A DNA stretch of 23,541 nt from Reticulitermes lucifugus (GCA_026260175.1 JAKCWW010009555.1:1-23541); one strand, 5' to 3'; positions 8,511 through 18,350 are shown, counted from the stretch's first letter. The notes: generated by a model from the sequence alone, not told the origin. Made by a program: numbers and translations.

Positions 8511-9600
8511 CCTGCTTGTATTCTGAAAAATATAATATTTAATTCTTATGCCTTTTGAGATTATTTTATAATATTATTATTATTATTATTTATATTTAAG
8601 CTATTGAAACCAAACTGACCTTTAACATTGGTAATGGATTACTATTTTCGTGACAGTTTTTTTAGCCTCAATCACGATTATCAAGAATGTACCTTAATCG
8701 CACTTGCGATTTAACGCTCTAAGAGGCGCGAAAGCCACGACTCTTCTCCCACAACCATTCACAGCTTTAAGTTGTAAGACATTTACCATTAAGAACGGAA
8801 GATGATAAATCTATTTTTAAGCAATTTCTGAATACATTCAAATTCCAAACCTTGTGCTTTTTACATGTCTTGGTGCTCATATATTTCAGATAGAATATTA
8901 TTGTTGACAGAGTTAATAAAGAAGAGGGCTGAATCTCTTAAGCTTAACACGTTTCGTTACCCCACAGTAGCGACATCGGGATGCCATACGCACTAAGTAC
9001 ACAGTATAAGGCACAAATAAACACAAAGCAATCTGTGGCCATAACATTAACTTCATTTTTGTGTTCAAAATAAAGGCATGCACATGTTTTGGTGTACACA
9101 AATGTAAAACTTCTTAATTAGAATCATTCTTCAATTTCGCCAAATTTTGTAGCTGTGATGTGGCGCAGAATTTCCAAACATTTCTTATTTCCCTCATCCG
9201 TATAATAGTAGTAGGCTTTCAAAGCAGGGACCGCAGGCCTACGGATCTCACTGCTGACAGCATAATCACCTACCAGGTGATAGGGTTGTGGCCCAAGAGG
9301 TGTCGAGGAGAAAAACGAATTTTATCACTTAACTGTATTGCCACACGTTGAAGTCATAATTAATAAAGGACACTGCAAGGTTTACTGTAATTAGCTCCAA
9401 GATACGAGTTGCTTAGTGAGTAATAAATAACTATTAAGCCATCGAGAAATTCTCTGCTGTTACAAAACTCAAGGTTTCGTCAACTTATTCATAAAAACAT
9501 TTTGTCCACAGAAATATAAGGCTGCAGGACGGTTTCTTGCTATTCCTGACAGTACACAGAACAGTAATGTCCACCAATGTTAAACATCAGGTTTAAAAGA
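8511..9600. other. No gene recognised; TTA microsatellite
   Basis: A (TTA)n run lies at about 8570-8591. The minus-strand frame at 8913-9101 has a hydrophobic start but no further support, and its sequence style suggests a dispersed repeat. The frame at 9160-9351 is unremarkable. Confidence 0.4.
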
Positions 9601-9658
9601 ACGGGAATCGAACCCAAGTCATTTAGACAACATCAGATATTCTTATCATCATGAGGCC
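9601..9658 (-). repeat. tRNA-like relic (SINE head or tRNA pseudogene)
   Basis: On the minus strand the stretch begins GGCCTCATGATGATAAG and ends in TTGGGTTCGATTCCCGT, a near-perfect B box/T-arm. The D-arm region is AT-rich and does not fold convincingly, and no acceptor stem pairs, so it is not a functional tRNA gene. Confidence 0.45.
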
Positions 9659-9659
9659 A

Positions 9660-10540
9660 AAAGTACATGACAGTCATCAACACCATTCAAGTTAAATTTC
9701 TGTAACACCGTAATTCTGCATATACTCAGAATCAGGCGCTCTGAACCTGTATTTACAAGAAGAAGGATGGCTAAACTAGTTTCGTTCGGGCTCATGAATG
9801 CGCTGTGACTTGGAAAGAGTATCTACCGTGTTTTGTTTTCTTTCTGTTACCAGCGGCGTCACATGGCGTGGAACAGACTAATAACCCCGTGGAAAAATCT
9901 GAGTCGTGATCACGAGACAAACAAAAAGTAAGACTACATTGTGTGAAATTTTCAGTAGCAGAACTGGAGGGGGGAATGAGTGGAAATGGATGGGAGGTGG
10001 CAACTTCCTTTCTTCCATTCCTTCTGTTCGTCTGTATGTTAAGAGCGATGCAAAAGAACTGATGATGTTGAATGACGTACGTCATTCATTCGACAGATAT
10101 ATTACTGGATGCAGACTGCACCGTACTACATCATTCTGCTTATAGACCTATTCACATAGAAACGTAAACCTCTCCCTGCTAAGAGGCTTTAATAAAGTTG
10201 AATCAAATTGAGATGCTTTATTGTGTTTGTACATTTCTGTGGCCAATTACCGTATTTCCTGCCTCACAAGACACTACAAGTGAAAAGACACACCCTGTAA
10301 TTAGCAAGGCATTTTTGCGGATTTAATAGCCTATTTACATGAGGAGTTAAGACGCGAAGTAATTTTTAGGGACTTTTTCATCATCTTGTGAGGCAGCAAA
10401 TTCGAGCAAATACAACTTACAACTCTCCCCATAAGAACAAAATATTTTCTTCCAAGCAATAGCAGATTTCGCGGCCAAATTTTTGAAGGTTGTACAGTAA
10501 TGTTCTCTTTGTCATCCAAATTAAATAAGAAGTCATTATG
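9660..10540. other. No gene; short inverted repeat
   Basis: CTGCCTCACAAGA at 10259-10271 is the reverse complement of TCTTGTGAGGCAG at 10384-10396, separated by 112 bases. This could be the ends of a small foldback or MITE-like element, but I see no target duplication. The frames at 9792-10145 and 10331-10519 have no recognisable motif. Confidence 0.35.
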
Positions 10541-10554
10541 ACGTTAAATGGAAC

Positions 10555-11235
10555 TTATTCATTCCACTGAACTATTAATTTTGTACATAATCCCCAAGCA
10601 TATTAATGCATTTTTCTCATCTTGGATCGAGTTTAAAAATTCCGTCACGGCAGAAATGAGGCTCTTCAATTAGCAATCATTCGCGAACAGCCATTTCCAC
10701 TTCCTGATTGTTGTAGAGTAGGCGACATCCCACGTGTTGGCAGTCCAACGAGGATGGTCCAGAACTTCCCAGTGAAACGAATGCAGCAAATTTTGTGTCC
10801 GATGTGCACTGCGTTGGTTTGCATTGTCGAGCTGAATTATCACACCTTTCGACAGCTGTCCAGGTCTCTTCCTGCGAATAGCGTCATGCATTGTTATGTG
10901 CTATGGCGACCGCCGCGATTATCATTACGGATGTCCTTCAGGCCATTTTCGAAATCCCTGTACTACTTCTCAGACACGCTGCACTGTCATTATGACAACA
11001 GCACACACTTCTGTCAAATGACGGTGAATTTTAATGTCGAAAATTTGTTTCGCCCGTAAAAATAAAACGCAGTCACACTACGAACTTCTTCCCGGGACCA
11101 AGCTTCCAACATCGACGCCATTGCATGTCAAATTGTCCCCTGAATAGCATTTGACTGGCTGAATCTTGCGCCATCTTTTGAACGTTACCCCTGCTACAAG
11201 TACTACCTCCGAGGACTATCATTTACGGGATGTAC
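10555..11235 (-). pseudogene. Internally deleted mariner-family transposase relic
   Basis: On the minus strand, the 11,130-11,010 region translates to an N-terminal block with EAWSREEVRSV, typical of the mariner helix-turn-helix. Frameshifts then lead to a short RNDNRGGR segment. The sequence next jumps to RRKRPGQLSKGVIIQLDNA and SFHWEVLDHP (10891-10670). In intact mariners the LDNA-type motif holds the second catalytic aspartate and the WEVLDHP block follows it; the DLAPSD-type block with the third acidic residue is lost here. The C-terminal end RDGIFKLDP ... CINMLGDYVQN appears in another frame at about 10,660-10,560. Several frameshifts and the internal deletion make it non-functional. I could not place terminal inverted repeats with confidence. 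Confidence 0.65.
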
Positions 11236-11239
11236 CCCG

Positions 11240-11555
11240 TGTATATTACTGCACTAGACTAGAAATCGTCCACTTTTCAACATAAGGGCTGAGAATATTT
11301 ACAATAATTACAATGTACTGGCGGAATAAATATCCTGTGTCACCAACGTTTATATTAAGGCTTGACAGGTCAATTGTAATGTTACGATGATTCATATACC
11401 TGTAAAATTATGCAGTGTGTTGGACTTAAAACCAACCCTTAATAAATTGAGAATTATCGGAATAACTTAAGGAGCCAAACTTTTCAATCTACATGGTAAA
11501 GTTAGAAGAAACGTATAAATTAACAAGTAAAGGACTGTTCGTAGACGTAACACTT
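11240..11555. other. Spacer, nothing recognised
   Basis: No gene, RNA or repeat boundary is visible between the mariner relic and the hAT element. Confidence 0.4.
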
Positions 11556-11828
11556 ATGGCGAGCAGGGGCGTAGCTAGGGGGCGGGGGTGACTGGTGCGG
11601 CCACTTCGGGCAGCAGAGTCCAAGGGGCAGCAAAATGGACGGAAAGATAAATAGTTTCAATAAAAAATATTGATTTTCTGCATTTAACAAATTTTCAATT
11701 ATTGCGCCAAATAGAAGAAAAATAAATAAATAATTGTAATTTTGTAAAGTTCATAATTTCTGTTAGGGGCGGCAGTCATGGTTACTCGCACACAGCGCAA
11801 AACACCTAGCTGTGCCACTGCTGGCGAG
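11556..11828. mobile_element. Non-autonomous hAT element
   Basis: The 257-bp insert (11564-11820) begins CAGGGGCGTAGCTAGG and ends CCTAGCTGTGCCACTG, imperfect terminal inverted repeats (12 of 16 bases) with the CAGGGGC start typical of hAT transposons. It is flanked by ATGGCGAG (11556-11563) and CTGGCGAG (11821-11828), an 8-bp target duplication with one mismatch, the length expected for hAT. The interior is AT-rich with no transposase, so it depended on an autonomous relative. It lies about 300 bp upstream of the MRGBP start codon. Confidence 0.8.
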
Positions 11829-12115
11829 TTCGTTCTAGTACTGTCCCTAGATGTTAAATTCGTAAATACCTTTCAGAAATACACCCTGTATTTCAAAATG
11901 CACTATACGACAGACACACGTCAGCATTTTGCTTAACGTAAAGTGGGGAAACTTGGCTAGTACAAAATCAAGACTGGCGTGAATTTCCAAACCTTTTTAC
12001 CGCACAGATACCTGTGCTGCACTCTGTTGCTGGAGCAGAATAACTGTACCTACGATTCAATAATCGATATAGATGACGAATCCGATTGTGCCGCAAAATC
12101 TACGATAGCTACAAC
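11829..12115 (+). promoter_or_regulatory. Upstream/promoter region of MRGBP
   Basis: The region between the hAT element and the start codon must hold the core promoter. AATCGATA at 12062-12069 matches 7 of 8 positions of the insect DNA replication-related element (TATCGATA), about 47-54 bases before the ATG. I see no clear TATA box, which suits a housekeeping gene. The transcription start is not visible from sequence alone. Confidence 0.45.
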
Positions 12116-12123
12116 ATGGCGGT
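12112..12123 (+). promoter_or_regulatory. TISU/YY1-like start-codon context
   Basis: CAACATGGCGGT around the ATG at 12116-12118 matches 11 of 12 positions of the TISU consensus SAASATGGCGGC, known from mammals as a combined YY1 site and initiator for very short 5' UTRs. It also fixes this ATG as the likely start. Confidence 0.5.
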
Positions 12124-15100
12124 TGAAGAGAAAACGGATAGTGCTGTGGATGAGATAGAATGGAATGTTGATACTGAAGTTCAGTTGTTCTATGCATTGT
12201 ATGGACATAAACCAGTCGGTAAGATATAAATTTACCCCTTTTTATAGCAAAGTGTTTGCGTGCTCTAGTATCTTCAGAGTATTTGGTATGAAATGAAAGC
12301 CGATTTCATTTATGTTTTTCTCTTTTGTAGGAGTGAACAAATACTTCCAGATGGCCTGTATCTACGAGAAGTTTCGAAACTCTGTTAATAAAGATATAAC
12401 GTCGAAAGTAATTTGGGATCATTTAGACACCATGTATGATATGCAAGCTTTGGTACGTCTTCGGGACGAATTTATCATAGAACAAGTGTTTCCAGGTTCT
12501 GGGTGAATATTCAGAGTTTGGAAAGAGGCCGCATGCCTTCTGACCCGTTAGGTTACGTTCCCATTAAATCTCTGTTTGTTTCTGTTTCTACTGGTTTTAA
12601 TATTTAGGTTTGGTTTTGAAAGAAGCTTTTGATGTTAGGAGGTATCTGTCTGGTGTGTGAAATGTAATGATGGAACTAACATAGAGCAGGCCACTTATAT
12701 CTGTTGTAATGCTAAACTCTTTAGCACTGTTCAATCACCAGGACTTTAAACTACTGTTATTTCTGCAAGAGAAGCAAAATAATTGAATCACAGTACCTTT
12801 GTTTGTGTGTTGCTGTGTTTTCATTTGTGATGTGGTGTAAACCGTATTGAATGAAGGTTGCCAAGATAGATGATGACATTGTATTAAGTGGTGAGTGTGC
12901 TGAAGTATTATGAAAGCCGAGACTTGCTGGAATACGATTTGTGTTTAGGGCATATGACATAAGTGTGTGTCACTAATGTGAAAATTCAGTGCCTAAGCTT
13001 GTAGATTATACTTTATAAACAGTGAAGCCTTACATGTGCAATACTTGTACAAGCATCATCTGTTCTGTGGTAGTGCAGAGGGGGTGGAGGGTTGAATGTT
13101 GCCACTAATAGGAATTTTATCCCTTAAATCAAAGCTTTGCAAAATTTAGTTGCATTATGGTTACTTTTCAAGGCGAGATAGAAAGATTTCTTATACTGTA
13201 TATCAGATTATCAAATAGTTCTTGGTTATTCAGATGGCTGAGGGGAAGACTAACAGCCAGCTTCTGTGTAAATCTTTTTAGGGATGGAAGTATTCCAACA
13301 TGTATAAGTGTAAAGCATAGATGACTAAATGTTCGCATAGTGACTGGTGTGTTTCACATGCTAAATGTATAAAACTGGTAAGCATGTGGGGCCAGTAACT
13401 TCTGGACTTGTGTCTGCCACGTTACAGGGAGACTAGAGGGTTGCTACTGTTGGGAGTGACAGACAGTTCTGCTACCAGACACAGACTGAAAACATCAAGC
13501 ATTTTGAGTAGTGTGTAGTGAGCAAATGCACTGTGCAAATGCTTTCAAGATGAGTAGTAGCAACTCATCATTTAACCATAAAATCTTGCACGTGTGTATC
13601 TATTTAATTCATAGCAGGGATCATCAAAATACAGATGAGATGTACTAATAAATATGTATAGGCAACAAAATGCTTAAAAAGGCATTAGCATCAAACTATG
13701 CATTTTAGGTACTATAAAAATTAATCAGTTTATTGGCTTGTGAATGAAACATCCATATACTCTGAAATTTTTTTTTGTATATCTGACCAGGAAAAATAGG
13801 CATTTGCCTCAATATCCTATGTCCAGTAATGAGGCAGATGTCTCAACCAAGTCCAAATCCTCCCTATAATGAGAAATCCAGGGAGGTTAAAATATCTGCT
13901 ATGTTGACAGCCATGGTAGTAGCCCACCCCGGTCAGTCTGTTTGTCATGTTAGTGTTATCCAGAAGGAAATGTGAGGGTTGTATAGCAAAAATGCATTAA
14001 CCACAACAACATTTTGGAAAAAATTTACTCTTTAGCTCAAGTTTCAATTTTACAGATCTAATAAAGGCTACACCTTTGTATTTTAAATTGTAAACCTGTC
14101 AGTGTCAGATAATTTAACTAGTTTAAATTACCCGAAGAGGTAGAAGATGGGGTTTTAAATTCAGAGTGCATGCTAGGACTAAATTGACAATAAGTGTGCA
14201 TGATTTCAGGCTTCTGCTGCGGTGTAACTGAGATCTGCGCTCTTGTGGGATTTTGCACAGCGTAGCTAAATGGTAGTTTGTAGCTGATGTTTTGGGACAA
14301 CCCATTAGCCCCATCGTCAAGGGTCAAGCAGTCCACGGAGATGGGACCTTTAGGTTGTCCCAAAAGGTCAGTAACAAACTGCCATTTATCTACACTGCGT
14401 AAAATCTCAGAAGAGTGCAGATCTCATCTGACTGTAAGTAAATTGGTTTCAATCATATTTTGTAGGCAATTCATGATTGGCTGCTGACCATGATAATTAT
14501 AGTGTCAAGACATTAATATGATGAAATTACAAGAATAAGTCTGAAATATGTTTCTTAGAACTCAGGACTCAAACCATCATCGTCCTGTCTACTCCTTCCA
14601 TACGCCAATTTGACTATATTCTGAGACCTGTCATGCTTGCTGTCCTAACATCAAGGGAACAATTCTGTAGCATGGAGGTGTGCAAGCCTCAACACACAAG
14701 CATATTGTCACTGTACTCACTTCTGTCCTGGAACTTTGGAAGCTACCTCATAGTACTATATAATATAACATCCAGTTTTATTAATAATAAAGAAAGGCAT
14801 AAAATTAACACCTAACTCATTTTCTTGTAGTAATTCTACTTGTATTAGCATAAAATTTTTGAATGGAAATACAAATTATGTGATCAGAGTAAGGAGCTAT
14901 GAAAAGTATGGCTTCATTCACATCATTCAAGATGCAATTTCCATTGGTTTGGACAATGAAGTCTTATGTAATTTTATCACCTATTAAAAAAGTTCTAGTG
15001 GTAGCTGTATTTTTGTAGAATGCTTTGAACACACACAGTCACAGAAAGATTATTATTATGGAATACTGGTATTATTAAATAGCACAAGTTAACACAAAGA

Positions 15101-15890
15101 AATGATCCCAGCCTTGCAATAGAGTTAGCCACAACCTATGAAAAGTTTAGGACTTGGTTGCATAATTGTATTAATAAATGTATTGTTGCAGGACGATACA
15201 GAAAGCTTACCATTTCCCAATGACGAAAGAGAATTCAGCCTACCAGAAGCAGATTTTGCCAGTATGATGGAAGAGAAGCTAAAACAGGAGAAAACAGAAG
15301 GTGTTGTAGAAACAGATGTTGAAACAAAATATGAACAAAAGAAAGAATCTGGTAAACATGTCAAAGAAGTTATAAAGAAAGAAAGCAATAAGGATGTGAA
15401 GGAGAATTCTCATAAGAAAGATTCTAAGGAAAGTAAAGATGTTAGTAAAGATAGAAAAGATAAAGAAGTAACTAAAGAACCTAAAAAAATTAGTGGAAGG
15501 GATATTAAAGAAGGCAGAAGAGAAAGCAAGGATGGAAAAGAAGGTAAAAGGGACAGTAAGAAGGATATGAAAGAAGTGCCAAAGGAAGTTAAGAAAGAGC
15601 CTTTAGAAAGCAAGGATCCAAAACCTGTTAAATCTAGAGGGAGCATTAAAGAAAAGAAGGAAATTAAGAAAGAAATTAAGGAGGAGGAAGAAGAATCTCT
15701 TGCAACATACGTAAATTCTGTTAAGCGAGAACGAGAATTGAGTGAATCCAAAAGTGACGATTATTCACCAAAACGTGGAGCCAAACGATCATTAAGAGGT
15801 TCCTTAAAATCTGATGACACAAGTTCAAACAAATCATCAAGTCCTGTGACCACACCGACACCACCACCCTACAAGCGACGAAGAACATGA
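12116..15890 (+). CDS. MRGBP: MRG-binding protein, NuA4/TIP60 complex subunit (3 exons)
   Basis: Coding exons are 12116-12218, 12331-12452 and 15192-15890. The introns are GT-AG (donors GGTAAGA and GGTACGT; acceptors TTTTGTAG and TTGTTGCAG) and join in frame (103 + 122 nt = 75 codons, then 232 codons and TGA), giving 307 aa. Residues about 14-95 form the Eaf7/MRGBP domain: [20 protein letters not shown], then [17 protein letters not shown], then [14 protein letters not shown] across the exon 2/3 junction. The family bridges MRG15-type chromodomain proteins to the nuclear NuA4/TIP60 histone H4/H2A acetyltransferase complex. Residues about 98-260 are a lysine/glutamate/serine-rich, probably disordered tail, and the C-terminus is a proline-rich stretch plus the basic YKRRRT, a likely nuclear signal. 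The protein is roughly 100 residues longer than the human protein (about 204 aa), all in the tail. The start is chosen for its in-frame domain and strong context. Confidence 0.93.
12219..12330 (+). other. MRGBP intron 1
   Basis: A 112-bp phase 1 intron with donor GTAAGA and a pyrimidine-rich acceptor (TTTTTCTCTTTTGTAG). It splits a glycine codon (G/GA) in the HKPVG motif. Confidence 0.9.
12453..15191 (+). other. MRGBP intron 2
   Basis: A 2.7-kb phase 0 intron between the ALx codon block of exon 2 and [10 protein letters not shown] of exon 3. It is AT-rich and contains the inverted repeat at 14226-14431. A possible decayed tRNA-like B box (GGTTTGAGTCC on the minus strand, about 14567-14577) and a block at about 13,790-13,980 that may be retroelement-derived are also present, but I cannot identify either. 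No additional coding exon is required by the reading frame. Confidence 0.85.
14226..14431. repeat. Intronic inverted repeat, hammerhead-like relic
   Basis: Arms of about 78 bases (14226-14302 and 14353-14431) pair imperfectly around a 50-base loop. Left-arm landmarks GAGATCTGCGCTC, AAATGGTAGTTTGTA and TTTTGGGACAACC are mirrored by GGTTGTCCCAAAA, ACAAACTGCCATTTA and GAGTGCAGATCTC. The centre on the plus strand reads GGAGATGGGAC, loop, GTCCCAAAA, and on the minus strand TTGACGATGGGG ... TCCCAAAAC. Both look like decayed CTGANGA, stem II and GAAA cores. The two arms face outwards as in the 5451-5718 unit. Confidence 0.5.
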
Positions 15891-16185
15891 CATGGTAACA
15901 ATTCGATTGTGCTTATGTTTGGTATGAGTGTACATTGGAATGTTAGGTTGGTGAAATTAAATTTATAATTATATGTATTGCTGTGTTGTGAGAGAATATG
16001 TCTGATGTCAAAGAAATTAAGCGTGGTAATTTCATAACTTCATACCGAGTTTTATTGCAGCAATTCTCTTGAATGTGAAAAAGTACCTGTCTCATTTCTT
16101 ACATGACCACTCTGAATTGCTTTAATTTTTTGTATGCTTATATGAAATCATGAATAAAATACTGTTGTGATGGATGTGTTTTCTA
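15891..16185 (+). terminator. MRGBP 3' UTR and poly(A) signal
   Basis: The only canonical AATAAA within about 300 bp of the stop codon is at 16153-16158, followed by GT-rich sequence (TGTTGTGATGGATGTGTTTT and TGTCTGTGGTGTGTG). Cleavage is therefore expected near 16170-16190, giving a 3' UTR of about 290 bases. Confidence 0.65.
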
Positions 16186-17402
16186 TATTAATCCTTGTTT
16201 TGTCTGTGGTGTGTGTCACATAAGTCTAATGTAAATTAATTTTGTGAAAATTCTTTTTGGAACATTTTTGACTCCCCCATACTTCATTTTCAAGTAACTT
16301 CTATCATGAAAGTATGAAGATGTCAATGGTAGATGCAAGTTGCTCACAAACAAAACGCCAGAATATGTGGATACCAGCTAGCAGGTGTCCATGTAATAAA
16401 AACCATAGCAGGGATGAATGTTAAGGCTTCCTTACCATACGCCCAATAGAATTGAAAGTGGCATTGTGTCTATCTTATCTTTGCACTAGAAATGGATATA
16501 TAATACCATGCTATGTTCTGCAGTTTTGAAATTAAATGAAAGTAGGGAGGAAACAGCATCAGAAAGTGACCAAAATGGAAAGTCAAGAGCTTTTACAATT
16601 TAAATATTTATATGTTGTACCTTTCTTTCATATATTTTATAGCATGATCCTTTCCATGCTTCTGCTTTTCCTATTTCTTTATGCTTTGGCACAGGATATG
16701 GACATGCAACAGGTTCTTGTGAACATGGTTCCATAAAATGTGGGTAATTTCTAGGAGTAGCTGAGGAACTATAAGCTTCTCAAGAAGTACTCTGCACCAT
16801 GAAGTTACTTTCTGTCCCTTGCCATTATAAAGAGACATTGACACCAGGTTTGACACACTGGGGCATAGACATGTGTCAACAAATGGAGGTAGGAGCCATT
16901 ATTTTGAATAAGGGTGCCCCACTACAGAAGAAATACGTTTAAACGGGAGGGGGGGGGGTTGTTGGAATTCCGTTGGTTGCCGTTTGGTTTGGAATCGCTG
17001 GAAGATGGGCACAAAATGCAATATTATGGGTATGATGGTTTTGAAAATTTGATGTGAAAAAATTCTTAGTGGAATGTGGACAAAACATCACAGTAGGACA
17101 TATTGTCAAATCACAATGTTCACGAAAATTCCCTTGCAAATAATATGCTGTATCTCGCTGGTACAGTGCACTACACTATGCTACAATAGTAGTGTAGTCC
17201 CATTTCAGTAACATATGGCGCAATTTTAATAAACCAAAGACCATGACGAAGTCATTTACAGAACATCTGGTAACTCTTCATTGAAGTCATGAAATCTGTG
17301 GAAAACAGCAAAATATTGCCCAAGTCTATTTGACTTCAACATATTCAGCGAAACACGAGTAACGCACTCAGAATTGCAGATTGGTCCATTATTGTTGCCC
17401 GA
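16186..17402. other. No gene recognised
   Basis: AT-rich DNA downstream of MRGBP with a run of 10 Gs at 16949-16958. On the minus strand a pyrimidine-rich acceptor-like TTTTCCACAG precedes a short frame near 17,300-17,255 ending DFNEELPDVL and a stop. It could be a terminal exon of a minus-strand gene, but I could not join it in frame to 17403-17654. Confidence 0.3.
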
Positions 17403-17654
17403 CTATAACCACAACTGCAGTTGGTCAACAAACGTTAGTAAACCTCCACATGTCTTCAAGCTTTCAATAAAATCTTCTTGAACTGACAGGTGCGCCAAGT
17501 TGTTCAAATCACCTGACGATGGACGTGAAGTCGGTCTCTGGCACGTCTGTTGATTTAAACAACATAGCGCGACTATCAGTCCGAGAAGATTATATTGAAA
17601 CCTCCATATCATTAAATGTAACAAAAATCCGTTCGGAGATTCTCCAGCTGCCAT
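17403..17654 (-). CDS. Candidate small membrane or secreted protein, unidentified
   Basis: The minus-strand frame from the ATG at 17654-17652 (context CACATGG) encodes 83 residues. A polar start (MAAGESPNGF) leads into a hydrophobic segment at about residues 22-31 (LLGLIVALCC), which could be a signal peptide or anchor, then TCQRPTSRPS and a region ending CGGLLTFVDQLQLWL. A strong donor-like AAGGTAAGT lies about 130 bp upstream on the minus strand (near 17,790), consistent with an untranslated first exon. Alternative starts are at 17693 (adding 13 residues) and 17612. I recognise no family. It may be a complete small protein, the first exon of a longer gene, or a chance frame. Confidence 0.25.
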   Translation of the reverse strand: MAAGESPNGFLLHLMIWRFQYNLLGLIVALCCLNQQTCQRPTSRPSSGDLNNLAHLSVQEDFIESLKTCGGLLTFVDQLQLWL

Positions 17655-17699
17655 GTGCAGACAGGACACACTAATAGGCACACTTTGCAACATTTCATT

Positions 17700-18350
17700 A
17701 CGAAGGTCCCAAAAACGAGGTTCACAATTTTAAAAATCTTTAGCAGACTTCGGTTTACCGGCTGTTACCATCGTTACTACCTTCACTTACCTTGAGTAAA
17801 AAAAACTGCTATCTTCAAGCGCACAACAGAATTATATTATATTAAAATTCAGAGCACATTACTTTTCAATTTACACACCACTACCGCAGATCACATTCGA
17901 CCACCATAACTCTACCAGCGCGCTTCTTCCTAAAATTCCCGGTATTATTATCGACTATGCATTTCTGGACACGATCGATGATCGAAACAGCACACGGTTT
18001 TTCATTTGGTTGTTAGAATATTTTCCGTATAGAACTGAGGACTTATGAGCTCAACATGTTGTCTGAGAATCCCCCATTTCAACTTTTGAACATACCAATT
18101 TTCACGAAATATGGGATGAACATATACGATAACGCCATCATTTTAATTTCGTATACGCAACAAGAATACGGCGGACGCGCGAACTTATTGGGCGACGACA
18201 CTAGCGTCATGTATTATAGAGCCCTCATATTATATAAAAATGCAACTTGTGTTTTTATGATATGTAAGATAACACTGCAGTTGTGCGAACATTTTCTCTG
18301 GGGTTCGACCTAATGGATGCAGTTAATGAACCATTGGAACTAGGCATGTT
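17700..18350. other. No firm gene; possible minus-strand promoter zone
   Basis: This stretch is more CpG-rich than its surroundings at about 17,930-18,000 and contains ATCGAT at 17973-17984, which would suit a promoter for a minus-strand transcript including 17403-17654. The plus-strand frame 18056-18313 has no recognisable motif. Confidence 0.25.

Noticed and set aside
9601-9658. Functional tRNA gene
   Set aside because: Only the T-arm/B box is well formed. The D-arm region is AT-rich and no acceptor stem pairs.
12312-12506. 64-codon frame around MRGBP exon 2
   Set aside because: It merely reads through exon 2 into both introns. The true coding part is 12331-12452.
15138-15191. In-frame ATG upstream of exon 3 that could start a separate 250-aa protein
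   Set aside because: The TTGTTGCAG acceptor at 15191 and the continuous family match from exon 2 into exon 3 show that 15138-15191 is intron.
15410-15751. 113-codon minus-strand frame rich in serine and leucine
   Set aside because: It is the complement of the lysine/glutamate-rich MRGBP tail; such low-complexity sequence gives open antisense frames.
16945-16958. G-quadruplex at the poly(G) tract
   Set aside because: A single run of about 10 Gs plus GGG is not the four-tract pattern, and no regulatory context supports it.
17155-17195. Small hairpin CTACACT...AGTGTAG
   Set aside because: Seven base pairs in AT-rich DNA is expected by chance, and nothing adjacent gives it meaning.
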